Assembly (NCBI RefSeq): GCF_947301925.1
Contig: NZ_CAMYUE010000007.1
Span: 62,001-126,000 of the forward strand
Direction of reading: 5' to 3'
Source: an uncultured Ruminococcus sp.
GTDB taxonomy: Bacteria; Bacillota; Clostridia; Oscillospirales; Ruminococcaceae
Length of the DNA: 64,000 nt
The position numbers and the translations under genes are program-made. Positions 33,380-41,572 of the stretch are shown here, piece after piece. The notes under the pieces were generated by a model. The model saw nothing but the letters and a program-made list of their open reading frames with translations. It was not told the origin of the DNA and made no database searches. The number at the start of each line of letters is the position of its first letter. The stretch's first letter is position 1.

Positions 33380-33775
33380 TTATGCGATGATCTCAAGGTC
33401 GCCGTCTACAAATCCAATAGCAACGCCCTTGACCCCTTTGATCACTTCCGCATATTTACCGTTTCTGAGGTATTCCTCAGCCATTTCCCTGAAAAGCTCC
33501 TGAGCGTGTGCCCAGCCTGTGTCCTCCTCGTCGGAGGTATCCACAGTGAATATGTTCTCGCCGCTGCTCCAGACCTCCTCGCAGGCCCAGTCGCCCTCCT
33601 TGTCGGCAGGATCGAACTCTCCCGCGGCAATGAGCTGTACGCCGTAGATATGGTCCTCATCGGACTCCTCATAGAGGTTGAAGCAGAAAGCCTTTGTGCT
33701 TTCGGGCATATCATTGTTTTCGAGAAGGTCGTCCAGCCAGTGTGCGAACTCCTCATATATCGGTAACTGTATCAT
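33380..33775 (-). CDS. Hypothetical acidic cytosolic protein
   Basis: A 131-residue, strongly acidic protein (EESDEDHIYGVQLIAAGEFD, DTSDEEDTGWAHAQELF). The start at 33775 follows a GAGG site; an upstream 21-residue extension overlaps the previous gene. It resembles the Smi1/immunity-like or 'SUKH-neighbour' small acidic proteins in composition only, so no function is assigned. It overlaps the 75-residue zinc-binding gene by 23 nt. Confidence 0.6.
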   Translation of the reverse strand: MIQLPIYEEFAHWLDDLLENNDMPESTKAFCFNLYEESDEDHIYGVQLIAAGEFDPADKEGDWACEEVWSSGENIFTVDTSDEEDTGWAHAQELFREMAEEYLRNGKYAEVIKGVKGVAIGFVDGDLEIIA

Positions 33776-33980
33776 CTTTTTTCCTCTTTGTTTTCTTAAA
33801 TCTGAAAAACTCAAGCTTTGAACACTCGGGGCACTCATAAATGCTTACTGTAAGAGCTCCGGACAAGAGATTGTCCCAGTCCCCAATTATCCAGCCTGTT
33901 CGTCCGAGCTGTATCCTCTTCGTTCCCATGTACTTCATAAGTACATGGCAATAAGGACAGTTTACTTTTCTGATCTTCAT
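33753..33980 (-). CDS. Small zinc-ribbon protein
   Basis: A 75-residue protein with two CxxC pairs, CPYC (8-11) and CPEC (50-53), about 40 residues apart, and a very basic C-terminus (RFKKTKRKKDD). The pattern fits a nucleic-acid-binding or PF14122-like zinc ribbon; target unknown. Its stop lies within the next gene. Confidence 0.65.
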   Translation of the reverse strand: MKIRKVNCPYCHVLMKYMGTKRIQLGRTGWIIGDWDNLLSGALTVSIYECPECSKLEFFRFKKTKRKKDDTVTDI

Positions 33981-34063
33981 AATATTATCCCTTTACTAAG
34001 TAAGTCTGAATGGTATATCGTCTGCTTCTTCGTGACGCCGCAAACGGCGTTTCCAACTGATTT

Positions 34064-34090
34064 CTTAGCTCTTAGTTCTTAGCTCTGATA
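34064..34090 (-). repeat. AGAGCTAAGAAC-type repeat
   Basis: Minus-strand AGAGCTAAGAACTAAGAGCTAAG located just after the stop of the iorA remnant; same family as the copies after malQ and iorB. A GC hairpin (ACGCCG/CGGCGT) lies next to it near 34034-34050. Confidence 0.55.
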
Positions 34091-34093
34091 ACA

Positions 34094-34128
34094 GCTTATT
34101 CAATAGCGCCTACCTTGCACTGCTCCTG
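34094..34128 (-). pseudogene. Remnant of an iorA 3' end
   Basis: Encodes QEQCKVGAIE-stop, the same ten last residues as iorA 88 bp upstream. The 35-bp segment differs from iorA at four positions, all synonymous (GAG/GAA, GTA/GTC, GGC/GGA, ATT/ATC). This looks like the tail of a diverged iorA allele left after recombination. Confidence 0.7.
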
Positions 34129-34146
34129 AGCGGAGAGCCTCCGCTC
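34128..34146. repeat. GAGCGGAG stem-loop
   Basis: Perfect GAGCGGAG-AGC-CTCCGCTC between iorA and its remnant. TGAGCGGAGAGC also occurs in the leader hairpin at 48307-48318. Confidence 0.55.
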
Positions 34147-34183
34147 CCGACATAGCAGCCCTGAGTTTTTCGCGTTCAGCCGC

Positions 34184-35914
34184 TTATTCGATAGCTCCGA
34201 CCTTGCACTGTTCCTGGCAGATGCCGCAGCCTACGCAGAGAGTATGATCGATGACTGCCTTGCCGTCTCTCATGGAGATAGCAGGACATCCCAGCTTCAT
34301 ACACATCTTGCAGCCTACGCACTTGTCTGCGTTGACCTTGAGAGGCGGATTGTGCTTTACATACTTGAGAAGTGCGCAGGGACGGCGTGAGATGATAACT
34401 GATGCTTCATCAGCAGCAAGCTCCTCCCTGATAGCAGCCTCTGTCTCGGCAAGCTTGTAAGGATCTGTTACTCTTACACGCTTGATGCCGATAGCCTTGC
34501 ACAGCTCCTCGAGGTTAACGGCGGCAGCGGGATCTCCCTTCAGGTTCTTTCCTGTGGTGGGGTTCTGCTGGTGGCCTGTCATACCTGTGATGGAGTTGTC
34601 CAGTATGATGACTGTGGAGTTTGAATTATTGTAAGCGATATTCACAAGTCCTGTCATGCCGCTGTGCATGAAGGTGGAATCGCCGATAACTGCAACACTC
34701 TTGTGCTCGGACTCTGCTCCCCTTGCCTTGTTGAAGCCGTGGAGTCCCGAGATAGAAGCGCCCATGCAGATAGTTGTATCTATAGCGTTGAGAGGTGCGG
34801 CAGCGCCCAGTGTGTAGCAGCCGATATCTCCCGATACTGTTACGCCCAGCTTCTTCAGGCAGTAGAACAGTCCTCTGTGGGGACATCCTGCACACATTAC
34901 GGGAGGACGAACGGGGATCTCATCTTCCAGAGCTGTGAATTCCTTCTTCTCGCCCAGAAGCTTCTCTGCGATGACAGACTGGGGAAGCTCGCCGATATAG
35001 CCGAATATCTCCTTGCCCTTCACGTTGTTCACGCCGATGTTGCGGCAGTGCTCCTCGATTATGCCGTCAAGCTCCTCGATAACGTATACCTGCTCGTACT
35101 TTGCGGCGAAATCCTGAATGAGCTTCTCGGGGAGAGGATTTACCATACCCAGCTTCAGTACAGAGGCCTTGTCGCCCAGTGCTTCCTTTACATACTGGTA
35201 TGCGGCGCCGTTGGTGATAACACCGAACTCTGCCTTGTCCGATATCTCAACTCTGTTGAGAGGTGTGGTCTCTGCGTACTCGATGAGCTTCTTTGTGCGC
35301 TCCTCAACGAAAACGTGTCTGCCCTTTGCGTATGCGGGCATCATTACGAACTTTGAGGGAGTCTTTTCGTAGTCCTTGAGAGGAAGCTCCTGACGGTCCT
35401 CCATCTCCACTATGCTCTGTGAGTGAGCGACTCTTGTGGACATTCTTACGATAAAGGGAGCGTCGTACTTCTCGGAGAGCTCAAATGCCAGCTTGACGAA
35501 CTCCTTGCATTCGGTGGAATCAGAGGGCTCCAGCATAGGCACCTTTGAAGCGATAGCATGGTGACGGCTGTCCTGCTCGTTCTGAGAGGAGTGCATACCC
35601 TGATCGTCGGCAACTGCGATGACCATACCTGCGTTCACGCCTGTATATCCTGCTGTGTAGAGAGGGTCTGCGGCAACATTGAGACCGACGTGCTTCATTC
35701 CGCAGAAGCTTCTTGCGCCTGCGATGGAAGCTCCGAGAGCTGTCTCCATAGCCACCTTCTCATTGGGAGCCCACTCTGCGTAGACCTCGTCATACTTTGC
35801 CACCTCCTCGGTGATCTCCGTGGAGGGAGTACCGGGATAGCTCGATACTACGCGGCATCCTGCCTCGTATAAGCCTCTTGCGAAGGCTTCGTTTCCAAGC
35901 ATAAGTTTCTTCAT
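34184..35914 (-). CDS. iorA: Indolepyruvate:ferredoxin oxidoreductase, alpha subunit
   Basis: A 576-residue thiamine-diphosphate enzyme: N-terminal pyrimidine-binding part (GNEAFARGLYEAGCRVVSSYPGTP), TPP-binding GDSTFMHSGMTGLVN (about 400) and two C-terminal [4Fe-4S] motifs CVGCKMCMKLGCP and CVGCGICQEQC. It oxidises aryl-2-keto acids to aryl-acetyl-CoA with IorB. It starts with a weak AAGGAAAAT site. It is followed by a diverged copy of its own tail, then by three unrelated genes before iorB. Confidence 0.96.
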   Translation of the reverse strand: MKKLMLGNEAFARGLYEAGCRVVSSYPGTPSTEITEEVAKYDEVYAEWAPNEKVAMETALGASIAGARSFCGMKHVGLNVAADPLYTAGYTGVNAGMVIAVADDQGMHSSQNEQDSRHHAIASKVPMLEPSDSTECKEFVKLAFELSEKYDAPFIVRMSTRVAHSQSIVEMEDRQELPLKDYEKTPSKFVMMPAYAKGRHVFVEERTKKLIEYAETTPLNRVEISDKAEFGVITNGAAYQYVKEALGDKASVLKLGMVNPLPEKLIQDFAAKYEQVYVIEELDGIIEEHCRNIGVNNVKGKEIFGYIGELPQSVIAEKLLGEKKEFTALEDEIPVRPPVMCAGCPHRGLFYCLKKLGVTVSGDIGCYTLGAAAPLNAIDTTICMGASISGLHGFNKARGAESEHKSVAVIGDSTFMHSGMTGLVNIAYNNSNSTVIILDNSITGMTGHQQNPTTGKNLKGDPAAAVNLEELCKAIGIKRVRVTDPYKLAETEAAIREELAADEASVIISRRPCALLKYVKHNPPLKVNADKCVGCKMCMKLGCPAISMRDGKAVIDHTLCVGCGICQEQCKVGAIE

Positions 35915-35977
35915 TTTATGTATTTTCCTTTCATGTTAAAGATTATCATATTTATTAAGCCCTTGGCTTTTTGCAGT

Positions 35978-36000
35978 GGCGCACGGTGTGCGCCCCTATA
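35978..36000. repeat. GGCG-dyad repeat, copy 2
   Basis: GGCGCAC-GGT-GTGCGCC followed by CCTATA, between the HAD gene and iorA; same plan as 31499-31521. Confidence 0.5.
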
Positions 36001-36006
36001 AGCGGC

Positions 36007-36849
36007 TTATCCGCTCCCTGACGGCTGATAACGGCTTATTTCATCAAACAGCCACTTAGCCACGCCGTCATCGCCGTTGGCTCCGATGACTATGTCGGCT
36101 GCCGCCTTTACCTCGTCCCTGGCGTTTTCCACGGCTACTCTTATATCCGCCTGTCCGAACATGGGCAGATCGTTGAGGTTATCGCCGAAGGCAACTATCT
36201 CGTCAAAGCCGTATTCCTCCCGCAGGAAACGCAGTCCGTTGGACTTTGAGGCCTTATGGGAGAATATCTCCAGATACCACGAATCGTCGTATACGTCAAG
36301 ATAAAAGGCGATATCCACGCCTGCTATCCTCTCGGCTTCAAGCTTTACGGGCAGAAGCTGGTCATACTTACCTCTTGTGGTGAAATACACCGTGTACTCG
36401 TCGGCGCAGTCCTCAAGGCGGCACTGCACAAAGGGCTTTTTGTACCGGTGTTTCCTGACCTCCGCAAAGCTGCGCATCACCCTGCTGGTGAGCTGCTCAT
36501 AGTAACAGGTAAGAGCGCCGTTGTCTATGCGGTACATGAAGCATTCAACTCCGTGGCGCTTATAGGCTTCAAGGAGCTTCGCGGACGCCGCGGGATCAAT
36601 GAACTCGTTCTTTACATAGCGTCTGTTCTTTATGTCATAGATGCTCACGCCGTTCATAAGTATGCAGGGCACGTTGATATCCAGCGCCGATGTTATGGGT
36701 ATTGCCGAATATATGGACCTTGCAGTGGCGAAGGTGAAGTTCATGCCCTTTGCCGTCAGCGAGTTGATGATCTCTGCCGTGAGGGCTGTTATCTCAGGTT
36801 CGGGACTCAGCAGCGTACCGTCAAGATCGCTGATATAAAGTCTTTTCAA
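36007..36849 (-). CDS. Cof-type HAD phosphatase
   Basis: A 280-residue sugar-phosphatase-like HAD protein: motif I SDLDGTLL (7-14), motif II region TFATARS, motif III Lys in HKASKSNGLRFL and motif IV AFGDNLNDLPMF. A type IIB cap occupies the middle. The start is TTG at 36849, with GGAGGTGA about 10 nt upstream; no ATG gives the conserved N-terminus. Substrate unknown. Confidence 0.9.
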   Translation of the reverse strand: MKRLYISDLDGTLLSPEPEITALTAEIINSLTAKGMNFTFATARSIYSAIPITSALDINVPCILMNGVSIYDIKNRRYVKNEFIDPAASAKLLEAYKRHGVECFMYRIDNGALTCYYEQLTSRVMRSFAEVRKHRYKKPFVQCRLEDCADEYTVYFTTRGKYDQLLPVKLEAERIAGVDIAFYLDVYDDSWYLEIFSHKASKSNGLRFLREEYGFDEIVAFGDNLNDLPMFGQADIRVAVENARDEVKAAADIVIGANGDDGVAKWLFDEISRYQPSGSG

Positions 36850-37016
36850 GCTGTAGATTCACCTCCGGAGCATCGCATAGATATTCATAATAACATTATA
36901 ACATATTTTACGGAAAAAGGGAAGATTATTTTTCCGAGAGAGCGTATTTTGTCAATTCCGACGGAATTGACGGCTCCCGAATGTTGATACTGCATAATAC
37001 AGGTTGCTGTGAGGAC

Positions 37017-37047
37017 AAAAAAATCGCCCCGTCATTTCTGACGGGGC
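37017..37047 (-). terminator. Terminator of hsp20
   Basis: GCCCCGTCA/TGACGGGGC with a 4-nt loop and seven T on the minus strand. Confidence 0.9.
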
Positions 37048-37071
37048 AAGGGGGATGTGTCTATATGAAAT

Positions 37072-37500
37072 TTACCTGATCTCAAGTCTCTTTGAAAGGG
37101 GCGTCTCGGGCTTCTTTTTCGGCAGCTCAAGCACCAGGACGCCGTTTTTGTACTCGGCGGTGATGCCCTCGGCGTCTACGTCCGAAATATCGAAGCTCCT
37201 CTTGTACGAGCCGAATCTGCGCTCGCGGCGGATATAATTGCCCTTTTCGTCCTTTTCGTCGTTGTTTGTGCTGTGCTCGGCAGCAATAGTGAGCTGCGAG
37301 CCGTTGATATCAAGCTTGATATCCTCTTTCTCGAAGCCGGGAAGCTCCGATTCCATAACATATTTCTCACCGTCGTCGCGGATATCCGTGCGGCAGGTGT
37401 TTATCGGCATACTGTCGCCGTAAAAGCTTTTGTCAAAGTCGTCAAATGCGTTCCACAGGTCAAAGCCTGTTCTTCCGAAGGGTGTAAGTCCATACATCAT
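37072..37500 (-). CDS. Hsp20 small heat-shock protein
   Basis: A 142-residue holdase chaperone. The alpha-crystallin domain spans about 38-135 with MESELPGFEKEDIKLDI and the C-terminal consensus GVLVLELPKK; the tail ending TPLSKRLEIR provides the oligomerisation motif (L-x-I type). ATG at 37500 has GGAGG 8 nt upstream. Its promoter carries a perfect CIRCE element, so HrcA should repress it. Confidence 0.95.
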   Translation of the reverse strand: MMYGLTPFGRTGFDLWNAFDDFDKSFYGDSMPINTCRTDIRDDGEKYVMESELPGFEKEDIKLDINGSQLTIAAEHSTNNDEKDEKGNYIRRERRFGSYKRSFDISDVDAEGITAEYKNGVLVLELPKKKPETPLSKRLEIR

Positions 37501-37642
37501 AAGTCATACCTCCAATAATGATTTCATACTTATCCTATGCAGTTTTCCTTACAATATACACTTTCCATCGGTATCGCTTCCTTTCCTTTCACTGACTATA
37601 TATTACAGCCCTTTTTTGAAAGGAATATCAAAGCTTTGTGAC

Positions 37643-37648
37643 AGTATA
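37643..37648 (-). promoter_or_regulatory. -10 box of hsp20
   Basis: TATACT on the minus strand directly downstream of CIRCE; the -35 would lie inside CIRCE, so HrcA binding would block polymerase. Leader of about 135 nt. Confidence 0.6.
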
Positions 37649-37655
37649 ATGAAAA

Positions 37656-37682
37656 TTAGCACTCTCATACCGAGAGTGCTAA
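37656..37682. promoter_or_regulatory. CIRCE element (HrcA operator)
   Basis: Perfect TTAGCACTC, 9-bp spacer, GAGTGCTAA. Confidence 0.97.
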
Positions 37683-37697
37683 TCCTCTGTTTTCATC

Positions 37698-38231
37698 CTA
37701 CCCCTGAAGGTTCCCCGAGAACCAGGTGTACACCCCGTTGATTTCGCTGTTTTCCGACCTGATGTCGGTCATGCACCTGTTCTCATGAAGCCCGACAGTC
37801 ACGGGCTCTCCCTTTTCATCATAGCAGATGCCGCTCCAGCTGTAGCAAGGCGCCTCCACCGCAGGAAGCTCCTCGCGCACCGCAAGCGAGGTACTGCCGC
37901 TCTTTGCCGCAGCCTCCAGCCTGAGATATTCCTCCTCCAGCTCCGCCCTGTCACAGGAGCGTAAAAGCATGATATCGTTTTCAAGACCTCCTGCCTCGTA
38001 TCTCTCCGAAAGCTCGGCCACGCTGAGATGCTTCACATCATCGGACACTACATCGTAGTAATCGCCCGATGAATCGCAGAACTGTCTTACGCTAATATCC
38101 TCCCCGCTTATCTGATACAGAAAAACTATAGCGGGCAGCTTCGGCATTCTGCGCTTTTCAGCGCTGCCGCAGCCCGTACAGCACCCCACGAGAAGAACAA
38201 TAGCCGAAAACGCAGCCAGTGTTCTCTCCAT
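37698..38231 (-). CDS. Hypothetical lipoprotein
   Basis: A 177-residue protein with a lipoprotein signal (LLVGCCTGCGS; modified Cys at about 17 or 20). The body is acidic with no recognised domain. The start at 38231 is chosen for the AAGGGGTGATGAT site; a 30-residue upstream extension is unlikely. Surface-anchored, function unknown. Confidence 0.7.
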   Translation of the reverse strand: MERTLAAFSAIVLLVGCCTGCGSAEKRRMPKLPAIVFLYQISGEDISVRQFCDSSGDYYDVVSDDVKHLSVAELSERYEAGGLENDIMLLRSCDRAELEEEYLRLEAAAKSGSTSLAVREELPAVEAPCYSWSGICYDEKGEPVTVGLHENRCMTDIRSENSEINGVYTWFSGNLQG

Positions 38232-38352
38232 ATCATCACCCCTTAAAAACTGTATCTGTAATATAAGTGTTTTCAGAGGGGCGTTTTGATGCATTCTGCC
38301 ATGAACTTTGTATACTTGCACAATTGTACAGCTTGTTATTTGGAGGATATGC

Positions 38353-38844
38353 TTATCCCTCCGGCTGCTGAAGGACTATATCCTCGAATTTTCCTCTTAT
38401 GGCCTTCACCAGTGCCTGCGGCGAGAGCCTTATCTGAGTGCCTATGCGGCCGCCGCTTATGTAGAAAAGCTCCATTGGCTCGGCGCTGCTGTGTATCACC
38501 GTCATGAACTGCTTCTTCATACCGATAGGCGTACAGCCGCCGCGTACATAGCCCGTAACCGCCGTTATGTCCTTGACGTGGAGCAGCTCCACGGACTTCT
38601 CGCCTACGCTCTTTGCCGCCTTTTTCAGGTCAAGTTCCAGTGCAACGGGCAGCAGGAAGCAGTAACAGCTTCCGCTCTTGCCGCGGGCCACAAGTGTCTT
38701 GAAGGTCTCCTCAAGAGGCTGTCCCAGCTTTTCGGCGGTGTGTATGCCGTCTATGAACTCCCCGCACTCGTAGGTCTGAACGGTGTACTCTATTTTGTTC
38801 TTTTCAAGAAAACGCATTGCGTTGGTCTTCAGTTCCTTTGCCAT
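38353..38844 (-). CDS. ybaK: Cys-tRNA(Pro)/Cys-tRNA(Cys) deacylase YbaK
   Basis: A 163-residue trans-editing protein that hydrolyses mischarged Cys-tRNA(Pro). The YbaK/ProRS-INS fold is shown by KTLVARGKSGSCYCFLLPV, KKAAKSVGEKSVELL and GYVRGGCTPIG. Length and start (MAKELKTNAMRFLE) match the family closely. Confidence 0.93.
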   Translation of the reverse strand: MAKELKTNAMRFLEKNKIEYTVQTYECGEFIDGIHTAEKLGQPLEETFKTLVARGKSGSCYCFLLPVALELDLKKAAKSVGEKSVELLHVKDITAVTGYVRGGCTPIGMKKQFMTVIHSSAEPMELFYISGGRIGTQIRLSPQALVKAIRGKFEDIVLQQPEG

Positions 38845-38853
38845 TTCTTCTCC

Positions 38854-39879
38854 TCAGTTCAGTATGCCGTTTTTTTGGAAATATTCATAGTTTTCGGGGC
38901 TCATGATGTCCTTCCAGACCTCGGGCATACGCTTTATCTCGCTGTCGAACACGCTCACCTCATACATGGGAAGCCCGTCGGGAGTCGGAGAATCAACGGG
39001 GAGCTGAGGCTTGCAGTTCTCATCAAGGTACTTCCTGAACTGATACTGATCCATGGGCGGCACTGCTTCGTCGCCGAACTTCAGGTCATTGTACTGCCCG
39101 ACGCTTATGAGCTTTCCGTTTTCGTCATAGGTCGCACAGTAAACGGTCAGCCCTGTGGCAAGATCTATCTCCTTGTCGTAATAGCGCTTTACTTCTTCGC
39201 TGCGGTCAAGGTTTTTCTCAATATAGCTTCCGCTGACACAGGCCACCTTTACATCGCCTCTGTATCTTTCATCGGTAATGACGAAATCATCGTCCTCGCT
39301 TACGGCAGGGCCGGGTACATAATTAAAGAAAACATCTCCCATGATATGTATAGCGGAAACAGGCATATGATCCCATCTGTCGGTAATGGTGAAGCTGCCG
39401 CCGTATCTTCCGTCCGTACAGTATGCGCTGTTGAGATACTTAAAGCTCTCCTCACCCATTCTGTGACCGTCCACCTCACGCTCCGTGACCCATGCGGTCT
39501 GTGCGTCCTCGTCTATGCTGAAGCGGTAAATATGTCCCTCATAGCTGTCGCTGCTCTCAATGTACCGCTCTTCATAATGCTCGCCCGACCTTCTCCCGAT
39601 GTCCTTGCACAGTTTAGCAGGATCGAGACCGTAAAGCTCCTCCTTCGTGAAGCTCAGCTCCTCTGCGGACTTTGCCGTGGTGACCGTCCGCCCGGTGACT
39701 GCCTCAGTTGCAGCAGCAGTCACGGCAGCAGTAACGTTCTCAGTAGTTGTCACGGGAGCCTCGGTCGCAGCAGCAGTCACAGCTTCCGACAGCCTTTCCC
39801 TTTCCTGCTTTTCTCCGCTGCATGAACAGCATATGGCGGCTGCCATTGCAAGAACAGCCGCTGCAATATATCTTTTCAT
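38854..39879 (-). CDS. Lipoprotein, paralogue of the next gene
   Basis: A 341-residue lipoprotein: signal MKRYIAAAVLAMAAAICCSCS, an Ala/Thr-rich spacer of repeated TEAVTxTT-like units, then a domain of about 270 residues starting SFTKEELYGLDPAKLC. Shared with the neighbour: EIDLATGLTVYCATYDENGK versus EIDLDTGMCVASGLYDHSG and KFGDEAVPP versus KYGDEALPP. AAGGAG precedes the ATG at 39879. No known family recognised. Confidence 0.7.
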   Translation of the reverse strand: MKRYIAAAVLAMAAAICCSCSGEKQERERLSEAVTAAATEAPVTTTENVTAAVTAAATEAVTGRTVTTAKSAEELSFTKEELYGLDPAKLCKDIGRRSGEHYEERYIESSDSYEGHIYRFSIDEDAQTAWVTEREVDGHRMGEESFKYLNSAYCTDGRYGGSFTITDRWDHMPVSAIHIMGDVFFNYVPGPAVSEDDDFVITDERYRGDVKVACVSGSYIEKNLDRSEEVKRYYDKEIDLATGLTVYCATYDENGKLISVGQYNDLKFGDEAVPPMDQYQFRKYLDENCKPQLPVDSPTPDGLPMYEVSVFDSEIKRMPEVWKDIMSPENYEYFQKNGILN

Positions 39880-39902
39880 GTTTTTTCTCCTTACAGCAGC
39901 CG

Positions 39903-40901
39903 TCAGTTGTTCCACAGAGCGTTCTCACAGGAAATGAAGCCGTCGAACACTTCGGGCATGAGCTTTATCTCTCCGTCCAGCACGCTCAGATCATGACAGA
40001 ACATTCCCTGGGTATAGCCGCCGCTTTCGATGAGCTCCTTTACCTCCTGCTGAGTTTTCGGAGGCAGAGCTTCATCGCCGTATTTTATATCCTCGTAGCT
40101 TACATAGCGCAGCAGTCTGCCGCTGTGATCGTACAGTCCGCTCGCAACGCACATACCCGTGTCAAGGTCTATCTCCGAATCATATCTTGTGCCCCCCTCA
40201 GAGCCGCCGTCATATGTTCTGCTTATGCAGGCTATACGTCTGCCGTCTTCAGTCTTTTCGCCGATTATATCAAAATCATCATCGGATATAGTATAATTGG
40301 ATTCGATGCAGTATCTGAAGTTCTCCGCAGACAGATGCACGGGCGCAACTCCGCCCACATAGGCCGTATAATGATCGCGGAATTCATAGCTCCTTTCGGG
40401 AGTTTCACTGCGCACACGGGTCTTTGTTTCGCTGTCGTAGCGCTCATAGCTCTCTGTGCCGTTTATGGAGTAGACGCTTATCTCATAGTCAAACACGTTC
40501 TTCACAGTCTGTCCGTCTGCGTCCATCACCTGTCCCCACACCCAGCCTGTCTGTATATTATTGTCAATGGCGAATTCATATCTCTCATCGGTATAGCTGC
40601 CGCTGTCCTCATCAAAGTCCTTTACGCAGCATACTCCCGATATCCTGCCATTGCAGATCTCCGTAAGATCAAGAGCTCTGAGATCATCCTTCGTGAAGCT
40701 CATCTCAGTCTGCTTGTCAGTGGTGACGGCGACGGTTGTGACCGCTTCGGCCGTCGTCTGAAGGGCGGTGGTTTCTGCCTCTGTAGTCTCTGCCGCGGCG
40801 GTCTCTGCTTCAGAGCTGCTCCCCGTGCTTTTTTTGCTGCATGAGCAGCACAGGGGTACAGCTATCAGCGCAGAAAGCAGCAATGCTGTATATTTTTTCA
40901 T
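39903..40901 (-). CDS. Lipoprotein, paralogue of the previous gene
   Basis: A 332-residue lipoprotein with signal MKKYTALLLSALIAVPLCCSC, a Thr-rich spacer (TTAEAVTTVAVTTDK) and the same domain as the downstream gene (SFTKDDLRALDLTEIC start). The pair looks like a local duplication. The Thr spacer resembles those separating anchors from modules in ruminococcal surface proteins. Function unknown. Confidence 0.7.
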   Translation of the reverse strand: MKKYTALLLSALIAVPLCCSCSKKSTGSSSEAETAAAETTEAETTALQTTAEAVTTVAVTTDKQTEMSFTKDDLRALDLTEICNGRISGVCCVKDFDEDSGSYTDERYEFAIDNNIQTGWVWGQVMDADGQTVKNVFDYEISVYSINGTESYERYDSETKTRVRSETPERSYEFRDHYTAYVGGVAPVHLSAENFRYCIESNYTISDDDFDIIGEKTEDGRRIACISRTYDGGSEGGTRYDSEIDLDTGMCVASGLYDHSGRLLRYVSYEDIKYGDEALPPKTQQEVKELIESGGYTQGMFCHDLSVLDGEIKLMPEVFDGFISCENALWNN

Positions 40902-40923
40902 GGTTTTCTCCTTATATCAATAA

Positions 40924-40943
40924 CCCCACCTTTAAGGGTGGGG
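40924..40943 (-). terminator. Hairpin between queH and the lipoprotein gene
   Basis: CCCCACC/GGTGGGG with a TTTAAG loop; T run weak, so possibly a partial terminator. Confidence 0.5.
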
Positions 40944-40945
40944 CT

Positions 40946-41572
40946 TTACTTCTGTGAATTTGCCTTGCTGTATACGCAGCCGCAGTAATTCTGCCTGTAC
41001 AGGCCGTACTGCCGCGACAGCTCTATGGAATGCTTGTATCCGTCATGCTTCTTGAAATCCGAGAACAGATAGGGCACTCCGCACTCCTCCTGCACCTGCC
41101 CTCCGCACTCGTTGATGAAGGTGCAGTCCTTGTGGGGGCTTATGGTGAGAGTTGTGGTGAACATATCACAGCCCAGCTCCGCAGCCTTTGCCCCTGCCTT
41201 TCTCAGTCGGAAGGCTATGCACTTCCGGCAGCGCTCTCCCCTTTCGGGAAGCTCCTCCAGTCCCTTTGCCAGCTCATAGAATGGCGCAGGATCGTACTCC
41301 TCCTCGATGACGGGGATATCCAGTCCCATTTCCTTCACCAGCCTTTTCAGCTCCGCAAGGCGGAAATCGAACTCCTCCTCGGGAGCGATGTTGGGATTGC
41401 AGAAATACAGCGTTATGCGGAAGTATCTGTCCAGTACCGTCAGTGTATGGCTGCTGCACGGCGCACAGCAGGCATGGAGCAGCAGAGACGGCCTCACGCC
41501 GCTCTTTTCCAGCTCCGCCAGCTTTTTGTCCAGAAGCAGGCCGTAATTGGTCTTAGGCTGAGGCGTCATCAC
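40946..41572 (-). CDS. queH: Epoxyqueuosine reductase QueH
   Basis: Last step of queuosine biosynthesis in tRNA, in the DUF208/QueH type. The 208-residue protein has LLHACCAPCSSHTL near the N-terminus, GERCRKCIAFRL and TISPHKDC; the cysteines bind an iron-sulfur cluster. It overlaps ricT by 4 nt (ATGA), so the two are coupled. Confidence 0.92.
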   Translation of the reverse strand: MMTPQPKTNYGLLLDKKLAELEKSGVRPSLLLHACCAPCSSHTLTVLDRYFRITLYFCNPNIAPEEEFDFRLAELKRLVKEMGLDIPVIEEEYDPAPFYELAKGLEELPERGERCRKCIAFRLRKAGAKAAELGCDMFTTTLTISPHKDCTFINECGGQVQEECGVPYLFSDFKKHDGYKHSIELSRQYGLYRQNYCGCVYSKANSQK

